DNA of 64,000 nt from contig QEOQ01000508.1 of NCBI GenBank assembly GCA_010279815.1, positions 4,699,939 to 4,763,938 of the forward strand, given 5' to 3'. Positions 46,301-56,901 of this stretch are shown here, in pieces. A program made the translations under genes and the position numbers. Position 1 is the first letter of the stretch. Each line of letters starts with the position of its first letter. The stretch is from Brachionus plicatilis. Lineage: Eukaryota; Rotifera; Eurotatoria; Ploima; Brachionidae. The notes under the pieces were generated by a model. That model saw only the letters and a program-made list of their open reading frames with translations, had not been told where the DNA came from and did not search any database.

Positions 46301-49245
46301 TCCTTAAATTGTAAGTAACATTAAACTACAGGCAATGCCATGGATTACCAAAAGAATTTCGTGATGTTCTTTTGGGTTTAAAAACATTTAAAGTTTTTTG
46401 CATAGAAAAAGATTTATAATTTTTGTGATTTTCTTTTTTTTTAATTTGTTTTGAAAATTGCTTGATAGGAATCATAAGAATTATCCGTAATTTCTCTAAT
46501 AACAAAATTATTGTTAATTATTAATAAAGGTCTTATTGTTATTATTTTGGTATCAAATTTGCATGATTTTAATTAAAAATTCCTTTTATTAGATAAATAG
46601 ATTAATTTTAAAAATTAATTCTATAATAGAATTTTTAGGATTTAAATAAATATTTGATTATTTACATCCTTTTGATCATTAAAAAATAAATAATTTAAAT
46701 AAGAATCATTTATCCATTTCAATTTTAATTATGATATCAAGATTGACAGAACCTTAAATTTGGATTTATCCTCTTTGTCTGTGGGCATAATTAAATAAGG
46801 TAAATTCGACTAATTTAATTCAAAAAAGAGACATTTTCAACCTAGTTTTTCAAGCATCCTAGACAACTGTAGCATATAATTTGTTATCTAATTCTAAAGC
46901 GGTTTAAAACCAATCATTTAGAGCATTTTGTTTTCCGAAAATCAGGTGAATTAGTTGAATTCTAAAGATTTTTTTCTTGAATCCATCTTGAATATTCTTT
47001 AAAGTAAGTAAATAATTAAATTTCCTCTTCACTTCAGATAAGGGCTTATAATTCACTGAAAAAAATAAACAAACTAAGTGTAATCATTTACATTGATTTT
47101 TCATTATTTATATATTATTTTTGTCTTTACAGGAATATGATTTCAGATGACGTTAATTGAATTGTTGTTGAAAGAATTAAAATCGCTCAGTAATGCAAAA
47201 AAAAGCTTTTTTTATTAATTTAAAATATCTCCTTAGTTCAATTAAATGTGAAATTAAAAAAAATATATTTGCATCAAAAATTTATTCTTCTAAATTTAAA
47301 AATATTACTCTAAACAGAGGCTTTTCAATTAATTCTTAAAATAAAATTCCAACAAGAAAACTTTAGCTGCTTACAAGTGTTTTAAGTATATTTGAATAAT
47401 TTTTAAGGTTCGGGTGCTCTGATATCTTGATCGATTTATTTTGTAAATTAAATTTTTAATAAATTAAGTGTTAAAACACATTTTCACATTTTAAACAATT
47501 ATTTAAAACTAGAAAGTTATTGTATTAATCAAATATTTCCTCATAACTACGAGACTCCCACTTCGCAATTTTTAACTTAAATCTCATTCAAAATAGATGA
47601 GGAGAGCTGATGCATAAGGCACAAAATTTTCCCGAAAATTAAAAATTTTAAATGAAATTATTGATTTATTTGAGAAATAAAAATCTTTTATCAATGCATG
47701 ACAAAATTTTTAATCAAGCCTTAGTCTGATAAATCGATTAGCTCATATGAATGATTTAAAAAAGAAGAAATTGGAATTTAGCTCAAGTATTTATGCGTAT
47801 TTTGGATCAGTAAAAAATATTTTTATTAAAATTTAAAATAAACAAGCTAATCTAATAATGATCAGTTTTATAAAATAGACTTTTAATTTCCTAAGTATGA
47901 ATGCATAAATTAAGAAAATTTACTTGAAGGACTTAAATGACAGATAAATTTTGATTAAATTTAAATTTGACTAATAAATAGATACTTTAAATCGCATTTT
48001 GATTCGGAAATTACTCGCCCAATTGATAGGATAATTCATAATGATGACAAAAACCAATTAATTTTTGAAATAATTAAATTCAATAGCGGTACAGACTTAG
48101 AGAAAAATCCATTAATCCTTGTTTTAAGAGGCATAGAGAATTATTCCGCTAGATTTCTATTTAAAGCCGGTTTTTAAACTATCTGGGCTGGTTAGTATCC
48201 CGATTAGTTTTGTTTATCTTTTCGTCATGAAAAAAATAATAATCAAAATATATCAATTTTTTTATTGTTTAGTTTTGAGAATTAATTTAAACAAATTCGA
48301 CCCTGGAGTCCAATTTAAAAAAATAAATATTTCAGGCGTCTAATTTGGTTTGGGAATTGGGTTAAATTTTGTTTAGCAAAATTTTCATTTGCTGTGAAAT
48401 TAAGGCTCATTGAACAAACCGAACCGATTGAGTTCTATTGCGTCATTAGAGGATAAGCTGTAAAAACTCAATTTGTATTCATTATATAATATGTTTAGTT
48501 CCTGTTAAATGAGGATAAAAACCAAGCGATTTGTATGCAGATTTGGCCAAGATAAATTTTCATTTCGATCAATTGTGACCCTAAGATCTAAACGGGTCTA
48601 AAATGAACTCAGTCATGTGACTCGCAACTTTTTTTAGTTAATTTTTTTTTCTATTTAAAAATAAAGATTTTTGATCAATAATTTTTCAAGATCAACAAAA
48701 AATCTGCTTCCAAATCAGCAAAGAGATTTTGGGATTTTAATTTTGGCAAAAAAAATTTTTCTTTTTATTTTATTTTATTTAATAAATAAGTATTTAATAA
48801 TAATTTTCATAGTACCTAATCAACTTAATTTTATTATAATCCAAATTGAATGAGCTTGCAAACATTCCTTACTCATCTTAATATTTCCGCTTTTTTCTTA
48901 AAATCTAAATAAATATTTTATTTATGCATTTTAATTTTTTCATCATATATATCGATTCCTTAAATCGGATAATCAAAAATTTTCGTACCAGACACTTCCC
49001 TTATTTTGCGAGAATTTCTCTTAACACAATCGGTCTTTTATCTAATTCGAATAGCTTATCTATTCAGAAAAAAGATAATTATTTGAATCAATCAAACTTT
49101 TGAAAGCTATTAATCAAATAGCTTCAAGATTGTTCATTAAAATAACCCTTAAGTATCGAATTTATACAATTATTTAACTATTTTTAGATAAAAAACAAAT
49201 ATTTAATGATATTTTCAAGTAAAAATTAGCTTAAATAATCAAATA
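40387..49245. other. Gene-poor AT-rich block upstream of the GPCR
   Basis: Nearly 9 kb with no coding region I can support, no RNA gene and few obvious repeats, unlike the element-rich DNA elsewhere in the window. Short frames (41425-41607, 45159-45374, 48671-48853) lack family features. A 40-codon open stretch at 45545-45663 (..VYAGIRRRIPHLLDHSKLKL..) is less AT-rich but isolated. The block may carry distal regulatory DNA for the GPCR gene, or an unrecognised non-coding transcript. Confidence 0.4.
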
Positions 49246-50496
49246 ATGGTTGGTAACTTGACCAGTAAATTGTCCAGCAACTATTCAACTATGCTGACAT
49301 TTGAAGAAAAAATTCTCATCGTTGACATCAGATTGTTTGTTTACGGATGGATTGTCCTGCCGATTGCGCTGATAGGTCTCATCCTGAACGGATTTACCGT
49401 GCTTGTACTGCTCCATCCGCGCATGAGAAATTTCTCAACCAACGTGTATCTTACCACTCTTTCTATTGCCAACATGGTTTGTCTTTTAAATTTCATTTTT
49501 CTCTACTCGCTAAGATACTTGGTCTCCTACGAGTACTTTATCAAAAATGTCCATCAGCCTTATGTCACTGATATTCATCCCTATGAAAGTTTTATCAATC
49601 TAATCTACGGAATTTGGAGTCCCATTTTCACTACTTTTCAACTTTATGCAATTTACTTGACCGTAGCGGTGACCATAGATCGGTGGATCTATGTGACGTG
49701 GCCTCTCAAGGCCGATACCATTTGTACCATGAAGAACACGTTCAGAGCAGTGGTGTTCATATTCATATTTTGTTTTGTCTACAATTTGCCCAGATGGTTC
49801 GAAATTGAATCATTTGCCCAGGTATCCGTGACCAACCGAACATACTACCAGGCCCGTACCACCCAGTTCGGCAAACATTACATTTTTAACCAGATAATGA
49901 GAAAATACGGATACATAATATTCGTCTACGGACTACCTTTTAGCATTCTTTTGTTTGTCAACATGGGAATAGTCAAAAAAATGATAGAAGCCAAAAAACG
50001 AAAAAAAAACCTGCTTGGTCAATATGATCACAGCAAGCTTTTGATAAAGAATGGAATAAGGACCTTGCATGAGACCAAAAGGACCAAGACCAACAAAAAA
50101 TCACTGATGCTACGATCGTCAATCGCATCGACATTTAAAGTCGACCGCAAAATTACCCTTATGGTAATGGCAGTTGTCCTGGCATTTTTCATCTGTCAAT
50201 TTCCCTATTTGGTCCTGAACATATTGGCAACTGCTCATGCAGACACAAAATGGTTTCATATAACAAAACCATTTTGCGATTTACTAGCGGCATTAAATTG
50301 TTGTATAAATTTTGTGATTTACTGCTTTTTTGGTCAAAATTTTAGAGACATTGCTCGGGTGGTTTTGTTCAATCCGTCATTTCACCCTTACAATAGATCG
50401 CTATATATCAAGAGTCAAAATGAAATGGTAAAGAAAAATTCTTATGTTCATACAGAAACTAGAAGTGTTATGGACGCAAATATGGAAGCAGTGTGA
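49246..50496 (+). CDS. Rhodopsin-family GPCR, FMRFamide-receptor-like, intronless
   Basis: 416 aa in a single exon with seven hydrophobic segments at about 33-57, 67-89, 122-145, 167-182, 221-245, 303-328 and 341-361. Class A marks: LNGFTVLVLL in TM1 (GN-type Asn), TIDRW at the TM3 end (DRY variant, 145-147), W in TM4, FFICQFPY in TM6 (FxxCxxP), and NFVIY in place of NPxxY in TM7 followed by CFFGQNFRD. The N-terminal N-L-T and N-Y-S are glycosylation sites. The whole pattern, particularly IDRW..V.WPLKA and N..INF.IYC.FG..FR, resembles protostome FMRFamide/neuropeptide receptors. The ligand cannot be told from sequence. The third intracellular loop is long and basic. It is convergent with the Ig/5-TM gene at 51778, and AATAAA lies at 50774-50779. 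Confidence 0.85.
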   Translation: MVGNLTSKLSSNYSTMLTFEEKILIVDIRLFVYGWIVLPIALIGLILNGFTVLVLLHPRMRNFSTNVYLTTLSIANMVCLLNFIFLYSLRYLVSYEYFIKNVHQPYVTDIHPYESFINLIYGIWSPIFTTFQLYAIYLTVAVTIDRWIYVTWPLKADTICTMKNTFRAVVFIFIFCFVYNLPRWFEIESFAQVSVTNRTYYQARTTQFGKHYIFNQIMRKYGYIIFVYGLPFSILLFVNMGIVKKMIEAKKRKKNLLGQYDHSKLLIKNGIRTLHETKRTKTNKKSLMLRSSIASTFKVDRKITLMVMAVVLAFFICQFPYLVLNILATAHADTKWFHITKPFCDLLAALNCCINFVIYCFFGQNFRDIARVVLFNPSFHPYNRSLYIKSQNEMVKKNSYVHTETRSVMDANMEAV

Positions 50497-51777
50497 AAAA
50501 TTTTTTGGATTAAAGCTTTTTTTTTTTGGCAAAAAAGTCCTTAATTTACATCAGCCGAGTTTTTTTTTTTCACTTTTTAGATCAAATACGAATTTTAATT
50601 AATTGTATAATTGGAATGATTCTTCCAACAAGATGCTAAATTTTTTGATTGAGCAATAACAATCAATTTTTTCATTGAGATATTTTTTTGAACAAGAATT
50701 AAATTGTAAATATTTTTTTTTATAATACCAATGTTTTAAATTTTTTAATTTTTAACCGGTTCTATTTTTTTTTAATAAATATATAATTACAATAATGAAG
50801 TACTGATGATTGATATATGTTTATTCTAATTTGTCTGTTTTTGGATATAACTAAGTATTTTAAATAAGTTAAAGATTCATCCAAATTACAATAATTTCTG
50901 GATAAGATATATTTAGCAGATTTACTAACGAGTCGAAAATTTCGCTTTGAAAATAAATTAATTTTATTATACTAAACAATTTTAAATTATCAACTAAGGA
51001 AAACTAATTTTTCAAAGTTTGCATTTTTTTTTTATTTATTATTTATTCGAAAATTCACTTAAACCTTATATTTAGTCTACGGAATATCGGTCAGAAATGA
51101 AAATTAAATCAAAAACTTCCTCAACAATAGAAATTTATTTACTAAAGAAAAATTAAAGTAAAAAAATGCTGCTCTATTTTAATAAATTATAAAGAATTTA
51201 AAATTTTTCAATTTTTTACAATGTGGAATGTTTGTTTAAATTTTCTTATTCTTCCTAAGTAGACATATTTTTAATATTTTTAGAACAAAAATCGAAAAAA
51301 ATTTTAAATAAAATGTAAATAAAATTTAAATTTTTTCTTTTTAAAGTTAAAGACCCGATTTAAAGAATTGAAGCCACAAATAAATTGAATTAATGAATAA
51401 AAAATAAAATGCTTTAATATTCAAAAATGAATACAATAAGAGAATAAATAAAGTTTGAACTGGAAATTTTTATAAATAATTCTAATGAATGCAAATTGAA
51501 GTAATTTGAGTCTAGGAGCAGTAAAAATTTCAGTCAAATTCAAATTTTGAGCCTAATTAAAAATAATTGTATTAAATGAATAGAAAAAAATTCAAAACAG
51601 CTATGGCTATTTATTTTATTAAGCTTGGCTTAATTGAGAATTATATTCTAGAATTAAAATAAAGCACATTTAAAAAAATATAAACATTTTTAAATTTTTT
51701 AGGTAATTGTTTAATCGCTCTTAAATACCGATTAAATTAAAAAAAAAACAAATTTTTTGAATCTATTAACAAATATT
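50497..51777. other. Convergent intergenic region, GPCR / Ig-5TM gene
   Basis: 3' flanks of two convergent genes. It contains the GPCR polyadenylation signal and reverse-strand AATAAA motifs (TTTATT at 51610-51615) for the gene at 51778. No coding sequence or clear repeats. Confidence 0.4.
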
Positions 51778-54273
51778 TCATTCTTGGCTGTTGATGTCCA
51801 CTTCTGGCATATTTATTTCACTAGTGTCATTTGAATTTGTCTCGGTAACCAAAAATGTGCTGTCGTCACAAGCTTTTTCGCTTGTTTTTTTGGCCTTGGA
51901 TGATTGCTTTTTGTCTTTTTTCTTCTTGCTTGCCTTCTTGCTCGTTTTGTTCTCTTCAATCTGATTCTCTTGGTTATTTTCAGTTTCAGCTACCGAACTG
52001 GTATGAAGAACCAATTCATTAATGGAAATTTTCTGTAGCTTATCCGAAGCATCTACTCGAGCCCCTAGAATACTTTTGTTCCTGGTCATTTTTTGAATTT
52101 CTTCTTCACTGAGGACAATTCTACCATCCTCGTCTCGAGGCATCAAAGACTTGGTGTTCCAAATAAAATCAAATGGGTTGACTGGCATTTCTTTGACATC
52201 AGTATTGCCGATCATGTTCACCAATTTGTACGCAGACGACTCATTTAATTCACTTTCAGTTCTTTCTTGGACTCCATTTAAACAAAGTTTGTCTTCCATC
52301 AATTGTTTTTTTTTGGACTTTTTCTTTTTTGGCTTTTCGTTCAAATTTTCAATGGTACTTTCGTCTATGGTAGCGTCCAGATTGTCCAAGTCCAAATTAG
52401 GTCTAATGCCATCAACTTAATCAAAAAAAATAAAATAAATAAAAAATTTTTTTTTCTAATTTTTATTCAAAATATTCACATTTTCTGGGAGCTTTTTTCT
52501 CTTCATCGTTTTCATTGCTGGAGGCCACCGTTTTATTTGGGAAAATGGGTGGCAAAAGATTTGGTTTTGTGTAATTAGAGGGAATTTCGGTCAAAAGTCT
52601 TAGATCACTAGATGTTTTTGTCAACCAATCTTGAGTGATTGCTGATGGATCAAGTCCACATGAACTGCTGCTAATTATGAATTTGTTGGGAGTTGCGGAC
52701 CCGTTGCTAAGCGCTCTTAGTGAAAAATAGTTTAATAAAGATCTAAAATTTATGCTTTGATTAGAAAAAATACTTGAAATTATTGAAAATTAGATCGTCT
52801 CTCTTGTTCTTACGAATCAAAAACACGAGGGCACTCATTAATAGTAGCAAAAATGAAAAAACCAAAAAAAAACTTGATCCAATTACTTTGATATAAGCTT
52901 TTTGGAAGATAAACATTTTATTATTTTTTTTAAAGAAAATTATTATCGTCTTTACCATAATTGATTATTTCAAAATTTGGCAAATTTGATTGTCCAGTGC
53001 AGTATGCATTGGATATGATCATTAAAATGGCTGAAATAGATGAAAATAGCCCATCGCTTATTATCAATATCACTATAATTGGCTTGATATCATCATCTTA
53101 ATATTTTCATTTAAAAATAAAATATAAAATAAAAAAAAAAATTTTTTTCTTACTAATGCTTAATTTGATGATGTATTGAAATACAAGGATCCATATGACA
53201 GTTGATGCGAATATGGCTGCAATCACTATCAATATAGGAGAATAAGACGCATCTCCTAATACTAAATAAAATTGAAAATAAATTTTAAAAAAAAATTTCT
53301 TTTTTTAAACAACTTACAAAATGGATGAATCCAAAATACAATTGAGACAATTAAACATGAAAAAGATGTCAAAAGAGTACAAATGAGTGTTGATTTTTCA
53401 TCAAAAGAACCTAGACACCAAAAAGTTTTACCAATCAGGTAAAGATTAATCTAGTTTAAATTTACCAAAAAATGAATAATGAAACAAAGCTACAGCAAGA
53501 ACTAGACAAAAATAGCTCAGAAATGATAGAACATATTGAGCTGTGTTAAACGACGGATTAAGGCAACTGATAAATAAAGAAAGACTTTGAGCAATTGAAG
53601 GCGTTGTTTGGACAATGGTAGTTGTGGGAAGAGTTGAGGTAGAAGTTGAAGTAGAAGTTGTAGTGGTTGTTGTAGTGGTTGTAGTGGTGGTGGTAGTTGT
53701 GGTGGTGGTCGTAGTTGAAGTCGTAGTGGTAGTTGTAGTGGTAGTTGTTGTCGTAGTGGTTGTGGTAGTTGTTGTGGTCGTGGTTGTAGTGAAAGCTAAA
53801 AGTCTAGAGGACGCACGCGGTCGATTTGCATTACAGTAGGCCAAACGATAGACATTACACTCGCACTGGAACGTGTAGCCCGAATAGTCCAACTCAACAT
53901 ACGGTATTGTCAAGTACGTGGTTATATTTGAGCCGGTGACTGATAGAGTTACCGTAAATTTTGAAGCCATGCCATTCAAATAATTATTTTCAAAATAGAT
54001 GGTTGTGCTGGACTTGGCTTGTCCACTTGGATAATAAACCCAGACTATGTCGGTGGTTTCCACATTTGACAATTCACAAGTAATTGTCAACGATGAGCCT
54101 ACTAAAGCAGAATGGTATTCTGGGTCGATTTTTATTTGAACTTCGGACGCACATTCTTTAATTAGTAAAATATTTAAAAAAAAAAAATATAAAGAAGAAT
54201 AAAAAATTTTTTTACGTTTTATTAAAATAAAGGTAATTAATAGACTAAAAAAGGACTTTTTGAGAGAAATCAT
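51778..54273 (-). CDS. CD47-like protein A: signal peptide, Ig domain, Thr-rich stalk, five TM, cytoplasmic tail
   Basis: Exons (minus strand): 54273-54216, 54155-53466, 53410-53318, 53261-53154, 53096-52956, 52897-52774, 52742-52480 and 52415-51778 (TAA). The joined length is 2115 nt (704 aa), with all phases consistent. Met at 54273 is chosen because it gives a signal peptide directly (MISLKKSFFSLLITFILIK); an in-frame ATG 24 codons earlier does not. The Ig domain spans about 25-130, with C46, W58 and the D-Y-S-G-Y-T-F-Q-C117 motif, plus extra Cys at 119 and 127. A Thr-rich stretch at about 142-215 is mucin-like. Five hydrophobic helices follow at about 226-249, 255-276, 288-312, 320-343 and 368-392, so the tail is cytosolic. 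An extracellular Cys (NAYCTG, about 346) sits between TM4 and TM5. The tail is Lys/Glu-rich with NPFDFIW at 572-578 and RNKSILGARVD. One N-terminal Ig plus five TM is the CD47 layout. Function is inferred only: cell-surface adhesion or signalling. Confidence 0.8.
53640..53790 (-). repeat. Thr-codon (ACN) repeat tract in gene A
   Basis: On the minus strand this is a run of ACA/ACC/ACT codons with rare TCA/TCT, giving long Thr runs with a few Ser. It is likely to vary in length between alleles. The all-Val frame on the opposite strand (53615-53839) is only its shadow. Confidence 0.85.
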
Positions 54274-56901
54274 TTTCGTCCGATCCAAGACGAGGTTTAT
54301 ATTAGCCAGATCGTTGAGCAAATTATCTAAAATAAGCCTTTTCATATGCACACATATATATTTTTAAAATCTAAAAATTAACAAAAAAAAAAATTTTTAC
54401 AAAGTTTGCCAACACAAAAAGCATTTGACTTTAAGCGTTTAAATATCGAAAAAAAAAAAAAATTTTCAATTTGCCAAAATTACAAAAATTAATAAAACTT
54501 TAAACTGAATTAATATTTTTGGAATTTAAATGACCAAGAGTATACAAGTGTTAAAAAGTTTGTTTAAAAAACCAAAATATAAGAGTACTAAACTGTATTG
54601 CTAATTTTCTTAAGAAAAGCAAAGCCCTACAAAAAGTTATTTAATAAACTTAGAGAACTAAATTTGAATTCTTGTAAAGCAATTTGACACTCTTCATGAA
54701 TCCTTAAATAGCTCATTTGAATTAATTCGTTTGAAATCTTAAAATTGTATTTGCATTGGAATTTTTGTTGCAAAAATTTTGCTCAATACCAATGGTAACT
54801 AATCTAGATTTGACCATGAATTTTTGTTGCAAAAATATGTGCTCGGAGAAAAATTCTCATATTTCAATTAACAAAGTCCTTTCAAAACTAACATTTTAAT
54901 TAACCGATTTTTCGTCTGAATTAGACTATGAAATTCATTTGGTGGCTTTAGACTAAGTATTTCTGAATAACTAGCGCTAAAAACAAAATCGTTATTCACA
55001 AATACTTAAACTAGAAATGGATCGATTTGTTTTTCTAACTCAATTTTTTATTAAAAATGGCTCAAGTCGATCGACTGATTCTTGATAAACTTTTTTCTTT
55101 TTTTTTTCAAATAAAAAAGTAAAAAACTTCGATTTGGTTTTTTGGCCATTAAATTGATTCTTTTTTATTTTGTCGAACAAAACAAAAATAAAATTCTTTT
55201 TTTCATTATTTACTTTATTAATTCTGAATGGGCAAAAACGAGGCCTCTATAATTTTCAGCTTAATTAATTAATAGCTCGAAAGAATCAATATTGTTTAGC
55301 TAGCATAAAAAAGATCTGGATGCAGCGGCATTGGCAATTTGTGGCCAGCATTGCGCACTTCCACTCGGCAACAGGGCACCTTTCCATTTTTTTTCATTTA
55401 AAAAAAACCAAACTCAGACTTAAAGACCTAATTTAAATAAAAATAATTGCAAAGCATTTTAATTTTAACAATGACTTTTTCTATCGGCTTTGTTGGGGCT
55501 ATCAGAAAATTAGCTGAGAACGGGCTTTATTCATCAGTTTAAATTTTCATATTTAATTTTAGCATTTGAATATTTTACAAAAAATCAAATAGTTTAATGA
55601 GGTTAAATTGCTCTAAGGCTTTAAATTATTCTCGGCTAGAATAAGGATATAATATCCTCACTTCATGCCATAATGTATTCGCCAAGCAATAGGCTAATTA
55701 TGAAGATTAGAGACGCCTTTTGATTGCCGTTGCATGCAGAGTGATTTGACTTAAAAAGCCGTAACCTAGTTGCGGCTATTCGTATGCTAATGGAGTTTAA
55801 AAATGACAAGACTAGCTCTTAGTTTCAGCAAATATTGAAATCAATCTTTGTTGCCTATTTTGGTTAATATTTTTTTTTAAAGTAGTTCTCCTTCTTTAAA
55901 TAAGATTAATAAGCTAAATTATGCAATCTGTCATTTGAATCAAAATTGGTTCCAAATTAAATAAAATGCCCAAAGCTAATATGGAAAATTTTTGGCATTC
56001 CAAAAAAACCTTTGGGAAAATTTGATGAAAAAAAGCAATTAATTCTTAAATAACCAGCTCTATATGCTTAATTAATACTAATTTATTAGCCCGATCTCTA
56101 TTTTCGGGACAATTTTTAAAATAGATTTTTTTTCTATACAAGCCGGAAAATTGTTTCATTATCGAAAAATTTATTAATGCAGACCGCTGATTCCGGTTTT
56201 TAAAAAAGAAAAAGAAAACGGCATGCTTGATAAATAAGGATATGGTCAATTGGACTTGAAAATATGTTATTCTAAAATTTCGGTGGAAAAATTTTGAAAA
56301 ATTTCTATCTTTTAAATAATGAAAAATTTTACGCACTTTACGAGTGCTTCGAAGAAAATTTAAAGTTAAATGGCTATTAGAATTCAATAATTATTTGATT
56401 ATTAAAGGGGCTAAATTGAGTGAACTCAAATCGGCTACTTAATAGACAATCCAATTCAAATATTTAGCTTGTTTGGAGCTAAAGAGTTTAACAAAAACTT
56501 TGAAATTTTTAAAATTCTTGGTCTTTCTCTTTCAATCGAGTATTTCTTAGAAAAAAAAATTAATTAAAAAATTTAAATTGAATTCAACTGCTTTTGGTGA
56601 GTCTTTTAAAAACTATAATTTTAAATTAAATGAGTTATGATCTAAAATTTTCATGCAATATCATTTTTTTAAAGCTAAAATTCTACTAAAAAATGATAAT
56701 ATAAATGTTAAAATTAGATTAAATATTTAACTAATAGTGGTATCTAGACAAGTGTTTTTTTTTTATTTTTAAATAATAGCAAAAAAAAGTCCATTATATT
56801 TATTAAATATTTGCTTGATTAGTAAATATTTTAAAATTAATTGGATTGAACTATAAAAAATTTAATTTTTCTAAATAAAAATAATTTTTTTCATCACCGA
56901 T
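54274..56901. promoter_or_regulatory. Intergenic region between the two CD47-like genes
   Basis: It must contain the promoter of gene A (towards 54274) and the 3' flank of gene B (towards 56901). Mostly AT-rich. A 70-nt less AT-rich patch at 55318-55385 (around GCAGCGGCATTGGCAATTTG) stands out and is not coding in any frame I could follow. The 113-aa frame at 56046-56387 lacks family features. Confidence 0.4.

Noticed and set aside
53615..53839. Poly-Val frame
   Set aside because: Reverse complement of the Thr-codon tract.
53446..54351. A 301-aa single-exon protein ending in GKFKLD
   Set aside because: It reads through a 60-nt intron at its start and a donor at its end; splicing gives a better signal peptide and continues into four more TM exons.
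56046..56387. 113-aa reverse frame between the CD47-like genes
   Set aside because: No features, AT-rich composition; no homology pattern recognised.
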